In this document: one piece after another, positions 45,821 to 55,900 of the stretch
How the letters are laid out: the number at the start of each line of letters is the position of its first letter
Position numbering within the stretch: the first letter of the stretch is position 1
Origin: Candidatus Amoebophilus asiaticus 5a2
GTDB lineage: Bacteria; Bacteroidota; Bacteroidia; Cytophagales; Amoebophilaceae
Direction: 5' to 3'
Assembly (NCBI RefSeq): GCF_000020565.1
Contig: NC_010830.1
Location: 1,344,001 to 1,408,000 of the forward strand
DNA length: 64,000 nt
Notes under the pieces: generated by a model
Database searches by the model: none
Told to the model about the DNA's origin: nothing
What the model saw: only the letters and a program-made list of their open reading frames with translations
Program-made: the position numbers and the translations under genes

Positions 45821-46954
45821 ATGAGTATTAGCAAGCTGGTTATAAAAGCATATAGTAATGAGAGCTTTACTACCCAAAAGGGTGAGTTTTCAGCTTCTAT
45901 CAACCCTGCAAACCTCAAAATTACAAGTAGTGTAGATTATGAGAGGTCTCAAGGTATGGGCTCAGCCAATATGGCGCTTCGCTATAACGTTTCGCCTCCT
46001 AAGGAACTGTCGTTTAGACTCATCTTTGATAATACAGGGATCTTTCCAGACTCAGACAAAAGTGTAAAAGATCAGCTAGAAGCTTTGCAAGACGTGGTAT
46101 ATAAGTTCCAGGAAGATATTAATTCACCTTATTACGTGCGGGTTATCTGGGGTGTAATTGATTTTAAAGGTAAATTGGTTGGTTTGGAGACAAGTTATAC
46201 CATGTTTAAGTCAGATGGTGCTCCAATCCGAGCAGAAGTAGATATAGTGGTATTAGAAGATGCAAGCGCAAGCAAGATTGCCACAGCTGCAAAAGCAGCT
46301 GCGAAAACGGCTAATACAGCCACTACTGCAGTATTAGGGGCAGCAACTGGTGCAGCGGCTGGGGCCGCAGCCGCTGCCGTAACCGTAGCAGCAGCGTCGG
46401 TTGCTGTAAGCCCTAATGCACCACCTAGTGTAGCGCCTGATGCTACAACTGCTGGAGCTACACTCACAGAATCAGAACTTGCTGACGCCAGCACACCAGA
46501 CACTGCAGGAGCAAAAGCAAACACTAGTGCAACTGGCACTTCACAAGCAGGAGGAGAACCAGCAGCAGGAACAAATGCCGCAGCCACCACTACCAATCCT
46601 CAAAATGCAGATACAAAGAATATAGAGCAGGCACCTGGCGCAACTGCAGCTGCTACCCCTACTACGGTACAACAAGTGACACCCAAAGATAAATTAACTG
46701 GTGTTGCTAAAAATTCATTAGGAGATCCAAATCTTGCTAAATCACTAGGCCGTGTAAATGGATTAGACAGCCTTAGGAACTTAGCTTCAGGGCTCTCACT
46801 AGCTGTTCCTTTAACATCGCTGGGGCTTTTAGCAATGCTATTGGCAATGGCAAAAAAATACGGTTCAAAGGGTGCTAATTATTTAAAAAGTAAGGCAAAA
46901 ACAGGTAAAAACAAGGCTGTTGCAGCTAAAGATAAGGTAAAGAGTAAACTTTAA
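45821..46954 (+). CDS. Afp7-like hub protein with Ala-rich linker and hydrophobic C-terminus
   Basis: 377 residues. Residues 1-145 match the contractile-injection-system tube/hub N-terminal domain of Afp7 (SISKLVIKAYSNESF, ASINPANLKITSSVDYER, PPKELSFRLIFDNTG, YYVRVIWG). The usual C-terminal LysM domain is missing. Instead there is a long Ala/Thr/Gly/Pro-rich low-complexity region (150-290) including a possible Ala-rich hydrophobic helix near 170-190, then a hydrophobic stretch LAVPLTSLGLLAMLLAMAKK near 325-345 and a very basic Lys-rich tail to the end. That tail looks like a membrane-anchoring segment. The hub links tube to spike in this family; a membrane link is my inference. Base composition of the linker is GC-rich compared with the rest. 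Confidence 0.8.
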   Translation: MSISKLVIKAYSNESFTTQKGEFSASINPANLKITSSVDYERSQGMGSANMALRYNVSPPKELSFRLIFDNTGIFPDSDKSVKDQLEALQDVVYKFQEDINSPYYVRVIWGVIDFKGKLVGLETSYTMFKSDGAPIRAEVDIVVLEDASASKIATAAKAAAKTANTATTAVLGAATGAAAGAAAAAVTVAAASVAVSPNAPPSVAPDATTAGATLTESELADASTPDTAGAKANTSATGTSQAGGEPAAGTNAAATTTNPQNADTKNIEQAPGATAAATPTTVQQVTPKDKLTGVAKNSLGDPNLAKSLGRVNGLDSLRNLASGLSLAVPLTSLGLLAMLLAMAKKYGSKGANYLKSKAKTGKNKAVAAKDKVKSKL

Positions 46955-47820
46955 GTTTAATAGCTTACAATCCATATTTAAAAATTAATAAAATCTAGAA
47001 CTAGAAACAGATGTATTAGTTGAGAAACACTTATTACTATTTAGCAACCTAAAATGCTTATAAGAAGCCCCATGTAAAACTTTTTATTAAGTTATCTCGC
47101 ACTTCACATACACTTAATTGACTAAGCTCTCTAGAAGCAATAATCACTTCTACTCTTGCTCAGTTAATACAGTAGAGCATCCTAATTCAGGCTCTCTATA
47201 GGTGAATCTTAGCATAAATTTTTGTTTCTCTATTTAGCTATTGTTTTATAATTGGCCCCATATTCCCTAGCTACAGTGGTTTTGTTTGGATGCTTGGATC
47301 TACTATGTGTAGAAGTAAGTTGGTAAAAATTACTGGATATTGTTACCCACTTAATTTTTCAAGTCTTTATGTGCTAAGGGAAATTTACATTTTAATAATC
47401 AGGTATAGAAGCCTGAATTTATATTTTTATCAAGCAATAACTAACCATAGTTGATAGTTACAGATAAGCATGCTCTATACAGATTATCATATCCCGTATT
47501 GGAACTCATAATCACAAGACAGAAAGGATGTTATTAATAAATCCCAAGCAACACCAAAGTAATCCAACATCAAGCATAATTAAATAACAGTATATGCCAA
47601 TATAAATAATAGATTAGGTAGCAACCCAGTATATTGCTAGTAAATTGTGTTAGTTACTAAATAGCTATAAGATATAATAAGCATTTCCTTTTTCCCACAT
47701 ACAATTACCTGTAAAAGCTAGGTAAATAGTAAATTTTTACTATTTTAATAAATACAGTATTCTATTAATGTAGACAGATTTTAAACTTGTTGACAAGCTG
47801 TTATAATATAAACATTGTAC
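46955..47820. other. Non-coding gap within injection-system locus
   Basis: 866 bases without an intact gene between the Afp7-like and VgrG-like genes, unlike the tight spacing elsewhere in the operon. It contains a decayed IS481 fragment (see 47085-47280). The rest is AT-rich with no recognised structure. The downstream genes may use their own promoter here. Confidence 0.6.
47085..47280 (-). pseudogene. Decayed IS481 transposase fragment
   Basis: Reading the - strand from about 47277 downward gives TVAREYGANYKTIAK, then a stop in place of Trp and several further stops. It aligns with the HTH region of the two IS481 copies in this window (LARRFGVNRKTIAKWKNR), and the DNA resembles them as far as the FRKL segment. 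It is an old, non-functional remnant. Confidence 0.6.
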
Positions 47821-49620
47821 ATGAGCACTTCCGCAACTTCTAGCGACTTAGTTAATTATTTTATTAAAGTTGGCACTAAAGAAATAGATAAAGAATTTCC
47901 TATTTTTTCTATTACTGTAAATAAGACCATTAATAAAATTCCTTATGCAAAAATTCTCTTGCATGATGGAGATCCTGCGGAACAGTCGTTTCTAATTAGT
48001 AATAGTAACATATTTGAAATAGGAAAAGTTGTAGAAATTCAATTAGGCTATCAGTCTGACTTAACGGTTGTATTTGAAGGTGTCATTACCAAACATAGTT
48101 TAAAAGCTAATAACTACACAAATCCCTATTTAGAAGTATATTGTAAAGATATTGCTTACCAAACTACCTTAGTTCCCAAAACAATTAGTTTTGCAGACAC
48201 TACTGATAGTGGAGCTTTGGAGAACATATTGAAGAACTACGAAGGCGATATAGAGCAACATATTAGCTCTACAACAATCAAACATGAAATTCTAGCACAA
48301 CAAGATACTACGGACTGGGATTTTATTAACGTGCGTGCAGAAGCTAACGGACAAGTAGTAATAGTAGATGATGGGACCCTTACTACAAAAAAGCCCAATA
48401 GTAGCCAAACACCTAGCTACACATTTACTTATGGGGTTGATATTTATGGGTTAGATTTAGAAATGGATGCCAGTACACAATGGCAACAAGCAGGCGGCAA
48501 AATATGGAAACATGATGAACAAGCATGTGAAGTTGTTAATGCAAGTACTGTGGGAGAAAAATCGTTTGGTGCTACTTCACATGCTAAACTAGCAGGTACT
48601 AACAAACAGGAACCTATTACGTTTATTCATGGAGGTAATGTTACTAAAGAAGAGATGAAAAGCTTCTCCACAGGCCTGTTGGAGCTTAACAGGTTAGCAA
48701 AAATCAGAGGAAAAGTGACTGTGCAAGGAATTGCTGATCTTAAACCAGACAGTACAATCAAAATTGATAAAGGGGCTGATAATTTTGAGGGCAATGCTTA
48801 CGTAAGTGGGGTGCACCACCGGTTAGAAGGAGGACAATGGTTTACAGATATAACTGTGGGCCTGCCTAACGAACGTTATATGCGTAAATACAACAATATA
48901 GCAGGCCTCCCAGCAGCCGGAATGCTTTGTCCTGTCTACGGATTACAAATAGGTATAGTAAAAGAATTATATAAACAAGAAGACCCAGACCCTAATTACC
49001 GAATTTTTGTAAATATCCCTATCATTCACCAACCGAACGAGGGTATTTGGTGTAGAGTAGCTTCATTTTACGCTTCTAAAGGCATAGGTGCCTTTATTAT
49101 GCCAGAAAAAGAAGATGAAGTTATCATTGGCTTTGTTAATGATGATTTTAGATCACCGGTCATAGTAGGCTCTCTATATAGTGGCAGTAAACATAAAACT
49201 CCTATTCAGCAAGACCCGGAAAATAATATCAAAGCACTGGTAACCAGAAGCAAGTTAGAGATGACTTTTAATGATAAAGATAAAGCAATTGTATTTCAAA
49301 CTCCAGGAGGAAGGACTATTAGCATTTCTGACAAAAGTGGTACAATAGAAATTACGAATGGTAACGCGAACAAGATAATTCTAGGTAAGCAGAATGTTGA
49401 AATTATTAGTAATAAAGATATAATCTTAAATGCCAAAGGAAGTATCAACTTACAGGCAACAGACAGTGTACAGATAAAAGGAAACAATAAAGTAGAACTT
49501 AGTGGCATGAATGTATCTGCCAACGCAACAATGAAAGCTTCATTGGTAGGCAATTCAAGTGCGCAGGTACAATCTAGTATGTCTACTATAATAAAAGGAA
49601 CTATAGTACAAATAAATTAA
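47821..49620 (+). CDS. VgrG-like spike protein (gp27/gp5 type, Afp8-like)
   Basis: 599 residues from the ATG at 47821; an in-frame TTG six bases earlier is less likely. Residues 1-360 resemble the gp27-like hub (PIFSITVNKTINKIPYAKILLHDGD, EIGKVVEIQLGYQ, FEGVITKHSLKAN). Residues 366-456 form the gp5 OB-fold (GIVKELY, RVASFYASKGIGAF, VIIGFVNDDFRSPVIVGSLYSG). The C-terminal 140 residues are repetitive beta structure, a triple-stranded needle. The trimer sits at the tip of the tube and pierces the target, capped by the PAAR protein encoded next. Confidence 0.93.
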   Translation: MSTSATSSDLVNYFIKVGTKEIDKEFPIFSITVNKTINKIPYAKILLHDGDPAEQSFLISNSNIFEIGKVVEIQLGYQSDLTVVFEGVITKHSLKANNYTNPYLEVYCKDIAYQTTLVPKTISFADTTDSGALENILKNYEGDIEQHISSTTIKHEILAQQDTTDWDFINVRAEANGQVVIVDDGTLTTKKPNSSQTPSYTFTYGVDIYGLDLEMDASTQWQQAGGKIWKHDEQACEVVNASTVGEKSFGATSHAKLAGTNKQEPITFIHGGNVTKEEMKSFSTGLLELNRLAKIRGKVTVQGIADLKPDSTIKIDKGADNFEGNAYVSGVHHRLEGGQWFTDITVGLPNERYMRKYNNIAGLPAAGMLCPVYGLQIGIVKELYKQEDPDPNYRIFVNIPIIHQPNEGIWCRVASFYASKGIGAFIMPEKEDEVIIGFVNDDFRSPVIVGSLYSGSKHKTPIQQDPENNIKALVTRSKLEMTFNDKDKAIVFQTPGGRTISISDKSGTIEITNGNANKIILGKQNVEIISNKDIILNAKGSINLQATDSVQIKGNNKVELSGMNVSANATMKASLVGNSSAQVQSSMSTIIKGTIVQIN

Positions 49621-49670
49621 TTTTTGTATCTTCTTAATAAGAGCAAAATCCAAAACAACATTTACAAACT

Positions 49671-49979
49671 ATGCCTGGTGCAGCTACAATTACTCATAAG
49701 CATATATGTCCACTAGTTACACCTGGGCTCCCTCCTATACCTCATGCAGCAGGTGGTGTCATCATTAAAGGATGTCCTACTGTTATGATCAATGGGTTAC
49801 CTGCCGCACGGGTTACAGATATGCTGCAATGTGCAGGTCCTCCACCCCATCCAGATACCATCGTAATGGGTTCTACAACAGTGCTTATAGGAGGGTTACC
49901 AGCAGCCAGAATGGGTAGCCTTACAGCCGTAGGCGGAACAGTACAAATGGGGTCTCCAACCGTAATGATAGGTGGCTAA
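49671..49979 (+). CDS. PAAR-domain spike tip protein (Afp10-like)
   Basis: 102 residues. The PAAR repeat pattern is clear: VIIKGCPTVMINGLPAARVTD and TTVLIGGLPAARMG, with His residues at positions 9-11 and 54 and Cys13, Cys35 or Cys52 suited to metal binding. It forms the sharp metal-stabilised cone on the VgrG needle. It is a bare tip without a toxin extension, so any cargo must be carried otherwise. 50 bases after the spike gene. Confidence 0.93.
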   Translation: MPGAATITHKHICPLVTPGLPPIPHAAGGVIIKGCPTVMINGLPAARVTDMLQCAGPPPHPDTIVMGSTTVLIGGLPAARMGSLTAVGGTVQMGSPTVMIGG

Positions 49980-50003
49980 CTATGTTATTATAAATATTAT
50001 TGT

Positions 50004-50399
50004 ATGATAGAAGAAAGCATGTTTTTGGGAGTTGGATGGAACTTCCCTCCTTCCTTTGATAGATATAGTAAATCAATAGAAATGGTACGAGATGAAATAG
50101 ATATTCATCAAAGCTTACAGGTATTATTCACAACTACACCTGGTGAAAGAACTATGGAGTTGGATTATGGTTGTGATTTGAGTCCCCTAGCCTTCCAGCG
50201 ACTAGATCTGAATCTAAAAACCTTTATGATCAACAATATTAAAGATGCGATTGCCCGTTGTGAACCAAGAATACGCGTCAAGGAAGTAAAGCTTGAGGAA
50301 GAAGATAATATATCCGGCCTGGTTAATATATACGTAAGCTATATTATAAAGTCTACTAATATGCCAGGGAATTTAGTTTATGCTCACTCTTTTGAATAA
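50004..50399 (+). CDS. gp25-like baseplate protein (Afp9-like)
   Basis: 131 residues. gp25/W-like baseplate wedge protein with the family patterns LGVGWNFPP, IHQSLQVLFTTTPGERTMELDYGCDLSPLAF and the basic helix NNIKDAIARCEPRI. In phage T4 and T6SS the homologue nucleates the sheath. 24 bases after the PAAR gene; the next gene starts eleven bases downstream. Confidence 0.92.
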   Translation: MIEESMFLGVGWNFPPSFDRYSKSIEMVRDEIDIHQSLQVLFTTTPGERTMELDYGCDLSPLAFQRLDLNLKTFMINNIKDAIARCEPRIRVKEVKLEEEDNISGLVNIYVSYIIKSTNMPGNLVYAHSFE

Positions 50400-50410
50400 A
50401 GCAAGATACT

Positions 50411-52906
50411 GTGGCTGATTATACAACAAAACTCTTAGACCTTAATTATCCTTTCCTTAAACAGCAAGGCATAGCATATATTCGTCAATTAGCCGGGCAT
50501 ATTTGGAATGATTATAATGAGCATGACCCTGGAATTACCATTTTAGAGGAGCTATGTTATGCCATTATAGATTTAGAATACCGTACTAATTTTTATATAG
50601 AAGACTTACTAGCATCAGATCCTAATAATGCTATAGAAGAAGGCATAAAGAATTTCTATGTTGCTGAAGAGATACTCCCTTGCAACCCACTTACTAAAAA
50701 TGATTTTCTAAAGCTTATCTTAGATGTTAATGGCGTTAAAAACGCTAAAATATTTTTGAGTGAAGCTCCTCAAGAAATACAAGGTGGTTATAAAATACTC
50801 TTAGACTTAGAAGACCGAATTATTAATAAAGGACAGGCTAATGCTGTTATAGAAAACGTAAAAAGAAGACTATACAGCTGTAGAAACCTATGTGAAGACT
50901 TTTTTTTAGTACAACTCTTAGAACCCTTATATATCAATATTAATGCTGCTTTAGAGCTTACTGAAAGTATTACCCAAGAAGAAGGCGAATTGTTAATAGC
51001 AGCAATATATTCCAACATACACTCATTTATAGCACCTTATATTAAGTTCTATAGCTTGCGGGAAATGCTTTTGGAGAAAAATAAGAAAGTAGATGAAATT
51101 TTTACAGGTCCTTTACTAGAGCAAGGTTTTATAGATGAGGCTGAGTTAGAACAGAGTATTATCCAACAAAAAATTTATATATCTGAAATTCTTAAAAAGG
51201 TTACAGATGTTAAGCAAGTGCAAAGTGTAACGAAATTTATAGTAGCACTAGATGGCCAAACAGCTATGTCTGCAAAAATGGCCATTGATATACCAGTAGA
51301 TAGAGTACCTAAAATAGACATTGAGCAAAGCCGAATTACACTTTATCATAAAGGAATTCCCTTGCCTATAGATTATAATAAAGTAAAAAGATGGACAGAA
51401 GAAAATGTAAATGCACCTCTCTTTAAAAGGCCTTACTTAACTGAAGAAGAAATAGATGTTGACCCAGGTAGATTCAGAAACCTAGCTAATTATATTTCTA
51501 TACAAAATGACTTTCCATTAATTTATGGTGTAGGAAAAGAAGGGCTGTCTAATACTGTGCTTGAAGATAGAAAAGTACAATCCAAGCAACTGAAAGCTTA
51601 TCTTATGTTCTTTGATCAAGTTTTTGCTAATTATTTAGCACAGCTAGCACACGTCAAAGACCTATTAGCCGTTCAGAAAAAATCTAGTAAGGTAGATTTT
51701 TCTCAAATTCCACAAGAGGTTCCTTTACTACACACCTTAATTAAAAAACCTGAAACTCCAGTTGATGCAACCGAAAGTGATCCGGATAAAGCATTTAAGA
51801 TTCAAAGAAGATATTTAGGAGTTAGTTGGAAAAAAAGTAAAAGTAAATGGGGAACTACTGAGGCAGATATAGAAGAAGCTTATAAACATTACCTTGATAA
51901 GATTTTGGGTATAAGCAAAGAGTATACAGACAAAAAGAATAATATTTTAGACCACTTGCTAGCTAGGTTTGCTGAAACTTTTGCAGATAGAGCTATGCAA
52001 CTCTATGACACAGTGTATAAATCTTGCTTGGGAGAGATTAGCGAAGACAAAGAACTCTTTTTGCAAGATTATATAGCTATCAGTAGAGACAGAAACAAGG
52101 CAGTGGATATTACCAATACACAAAATTATGGGTGGGATATAGATAATATTTCTGGTTTTGAACGTAGAATATGCCGTGCTTTAGGAATTAAAAACTTAAA
52201 AAGAAGAGTTTTACATGAGAATTTAAAAAGTAACTTTTACTTAGAGCAAAACTTTGAACAACAGAGTTTCGAAGTGTTTCTAAGTGAAAACTTACAAGCA
52301 AAATATGATAACCTATTAATATTTAAAGGAAACTATCCAAAAATTAAGGATTTAGCTATCAGCCGTGGCGGCAAAGAGAGCAATTATGATATCGTAGAAA
52401 ATTCAGAAGGTAATTATGAAGTATTGCTGTATATAGATAAAAGAAGAACCAAGTTTATTAGACTACTTAACAAAGTAGTAACCATTCGTACTTTTGAGCA
52501 AGCACAGGCTGTTATTAAACAGGCAGTCACTTTTTTTGAAATATTCAACAAAGAAAGCGAAGGATTCCACCTGCTAGAACACATTATGCTAAGAACTAAT
52601 GATACACTAAGCGGTACACACGATCCTTACTCTTTTATGATGACGCTGGTCTTTCCTTCTTGGCCAGCACGTTTTCAGCGAGCAGAATTTAAAAATCTCA
52701 TCCATGAATTTGTGATGTTAGAAAGCCCAGCACACATCTTTGTTAATGTATTATGGTTAGACTTAACAGAAATGGAAACTTTCGAAAAAGCCTATAAAGA
52801 ATGGATGTTCTATAGAACTACCGAAGATCCTAGTGATGCTAAGCTTAAAGAAGCAGCACGCCACCTTTTGGGACTGATCATGCTTTATTCTAAAGGACAA
52901 GAATAA
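50411..52906 (+). CDS. Baseplate J-like wedge protein (Afp11-like)
   Basis: 831 residues, GTG start. N-terminal region matches the baseplate J/gp6-type proteins of injection systems (IWNDYNEHDPGITILEELCYAIIDLEYRTNF near residues 33-65). The central part includes the conserved YLMFFDQVFANYLAQLAHVKDLL block near residue 400, and the C-terminus FHLLEHIMLRTND...PSWPARFQ and ESPAHIFVNVLWL, seen in Bacteroidota Afp11-like proteins. It forms the baseplate ring around the spike. It is followed by the tape-measure gene after six bases. Confidence 0.85.
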   Translation: MADYTTKLLDLNYPFLKQQGIAYIRQLAGHIWNDYNEHDPGITILEELCYAIIDLEYRTNFYIEDLLASDPNNAIEEGIKNFYVAEEILPCNPLTKNDFLKLILDVNGVKNAKIFLSEAPQEIQGGYKILLDLEDRIINKGQANAVIENVKRRLYSCRNLCEDFFLVQLLEPLYININAALELTESITQEEGELLIAAIYSNIHSFIAPYIKFYSLREMLLEKNKKVDEIFTGPLLEQGFIDEAELEQSIIQQKIYISEILKKVTDVKQVQSVTKFIVALDGQTAMSAKMAIDIPVDRVPKIDIEQSRITLYHKGIPLPIDYNKVKRWTEENVNAPLFKRPYLTEEEIDVDPGRFRNLANYISIQNDFPLIYGVGKEGLSNTVLEDRKVQSKQLKAYLMFFDQVFANYLAQLAHVKDLLAVQKKSSKVDFSQIPQEVPLLHTLIKKPETPVDATESDPDKAFKIQRRYLGVSWKKSKSKWGTTEADIEEAYKHYLDKILGISKEYTDKKNNILDHLLARFAETFADRAMQLYDTVYKSCLGEISEDKELFLQDYIAISRDRNKAVDITNTQNYGWDIDNISGFERRICRALGIKNLKRRVLHENLKSNFYLEQNFEQQSFEVFLSENLQAKYDNLLIFKGNYPKIKDLAISRGGKESNYDIVENSEGNYEVLLYIDKRRTKFIRLLNKVVTIRTFEQAQAVIKQAVTFFEIFNKESEGFHLLEHIMLRTNDTLSGTHDPYSFMMTLVFPSWPARFQRAEFKNLIHEFVMLESPAHIFVNVLWLDLTEMETFEKAYKEWMFYRTTEDPSDAKLKEAARHLLGLIMLYSKGQE

Positions 52907-52912
52907 TAGATT

Positions 52913-55900
52913 ATGAATACATATAGTCACATTATCATGCGCCAACGCCTGACAATAGATATTCCTGACAAAAGTTATCAACAAGAAGTACAAGATAAAG
53001 TCAAGAGAATACTTGAGCAAAAACTAAATGAAATACTAGAAAAGTCCTTTGCTGCAAATGTGCCTAAAGATGTAGTTATAACACTCGATCAAGTAAATAT
53101 CAATCTAGCAGATACAACCCCTGATTCATTAGAAGAAAATATTTTACAGCAAATTTACCATAAACTACCGACCGTAATTAAAGAACAGGTTGACTTAGCT
53201 ATAAAAGATCCTTTAAAAAGAAGAATTACTCCTCTTCCACATGCTAAGCTACAAGCTGTTAAGCATTATCTTTTATATGGGTATTTTGCTTGGTGGATGC
53301 CCGCCCACAATGAAAAGATTATTGAAAATCTGTATACAGAAATTTATCATAAAACACCTACTGCTATTAAAGAATTATGGGTAGAACTTAGTGATAAGCC
53401 ACCAGCCATTCAAAGGTTTATAGAACAATTTAGTGATACAATTATACAAAAGTCCATTCTACTTCTTAGTCCTAGCCAGGCACAGCACGTATTAAATATC
53501 TCTGAGGATTTTTCAAAACTACAACCTATTTTATTAAAAATAACGCCACCATCTGCACAAAAGAAATTACACACAGCTACTAAATATACTGTGCTAACCC
53601 AATCAATTCAGTATTTATCTATTAGCAAGAATTTTAATGAGATCAATTTTATTAAAATATGCTTGCAGCAAATTGCTAAAGAATTTAATACAAGCTACCC
53701 GGCACTAATAACAAATCTATCACGCGAACTCTCAAAGCAGGCCTTGCCATTTAATTTAACGAGCAAGCTTGCCAGCCATATCATACGCTTATACGATACA
53801 GAAGTTGCCATCAATAATTCCAATTCCACACCACCTGCTAAACTTTCTATGCTTATTAGAAAATTAGATGGGTTGCTAGCACAAAAAAAGGATATTAATA
53901 AGCGTCAGCTTTCCAATACCATCAATGAAGTATTTGCTCAAGTTAAAAGTCCTGCAGCTAGGTCTACATTAGCAGGCTATCTTACATCTATCTCACATAC
54001 TAGACAGTTGACACAATACTTGTCTACCAAAGATTTTATAAAACTTATTGAAGTTCTACAGCCAGCTATACAAAATGCTTTTACAATTATTAAACAAGTA
54101 TGGCAGGCTGTAATGCCTCCAGAAAAGAAAAGCCATCAACTTATTGAACAGCTTACAGTAAAATATTTAAATAAAAAAACTTCTAACCAACAAGAACCTC
54201 ATGCTTATATCAGTTATTTAATAGGCAAGCTACATTCTTATGTAGACAATAATTTAGAGAAGTGGGCTCCATTCATTAAAGAAAATGTAGCTACATTAGA
54301 AAAAAAGTATACTAATGAGTTGACTAAAGTATTGTTAAGTAATTTACCTGCACATAATGCACAATCACCCAGCCAGGTACAATCTATACTTTCCATATCG
54401 TCTTTAGACGAATTCTTTATAGAAACAATTAATAAAATCCAAGAACACCCAGCGTTTACTTCTGACCATGCTCTAACTATATTACTAGGCAATTTATATC
54501 AAGATTTATCCTTTTTTATACAAGGAAACAAACCACTCTCTTTAGCGTCAGAAAAAAAGCTCTTAAATAATGTAGAAAATATATTTAAGCATGTTATTAC
54601 AGATAACGAGCAGCTTCACTGTGCTACAAAGCAATTCATACCTTGGATAAAACAACAGGCGAATAAAGCAGAGCCATACAACCTAGGAAATAGCGTACAG
54701 ATATTCCAAAATAAGCTTGCGGATTTATTATCAAAGCAGGATTCTTCAAAAGAATATCAGAATGACGTAGTAGCAAAATCTGAACATATTACTGTTTCAC
54801 TGATAAAAGAATTTTTTACTCACCAACTATTACCACCTGGCTATGTTCATCAATCAGCATTAATGTCAAATATTATAAGGCAATTAGTATATATACCTGG
54901 CTTTCAAGATGAGTTATATGATTTACTTCAACAGCAGGGCATACGGAAACAATTAGTAAAAAATATAACACCTGCAGCTAAAAGCATGTTGTTAAATACC
55001 GTAGTACCCATGTCCATAGACACAAGGCAAACATATGAACAGATACTATTTAAGGCCGATATATTGCGAGCAGATACCTCAATAGATAAGCAAGCACTTT
55101 TAGAAGACATCTTCTTAGAATCTGCTACCCAAAGTTTAGAGACTAGCGAAGAAGATTTTATACAACATTCTTTACTTATTCTTTCATACAATGCCCAATT
55201 ACCTAAACAAGAAGTATATAGAAGAATACATTTGTCTGCACAGAAACATCCACCAACTATATCATTGACTCATAAGCTTCAACAACTATATCCTTTATTT
55301 GAAACAGCAGCCCCGGCAATAGCAGATGTATTAGATAGAGCATTTTTACCCATTTATAATTTACTAAAAAGCTTCTTAGACCCTCAAATCTTAACACCCG
55401 TCTTATATGCACAATTGTTAGCTTTTATGAAAAATATCATTGAAAATAGGCTAACAACAGCAGTTACGGATAAAGAGCTGTATCAGCAAATACATAAGCT
55501 TTTTCCTATGTTACCTGCTCATCAAAAGCAACACTTTTTTGAATCAATCAAGAAAAAGCTCCAAGAAGTAGCTGCTAAGCAACTACAGACTTTACAAGCT
55601 ACTTGGCTACATTTTTTACATACTGGTGAGTTACTAGAAGAATACAAAAGTGCTACTGAGCTCTTTAATAATTTATTACTAGGTATTGCTTCAAAAAATA
55701 AAAATACCAATAACAATTTAGCTACTACTCCTCTCATACATAATCTACCAGATTCAGATATACGACAAACCACTATCTCACTTATAACAACCTTACAAAC
55801 TCCACATACTAGGAAAAGGTTAGTAGCTAGCTTGTCTACACAAGATTTAGAAAAAGTAGTGCAATTAGTAGCTAAAGAGAAAAGTAAAATTGTTCTTAAT

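Noticed and set aside
46195-46596. 133-codon open frame on the - strand opposite the Ala-rich linker of the Afp7-like gene
   Set aside because: It is the complement of GC-rich Ala/Thr codons; no start signal, and the sense gene has clear family similarity.
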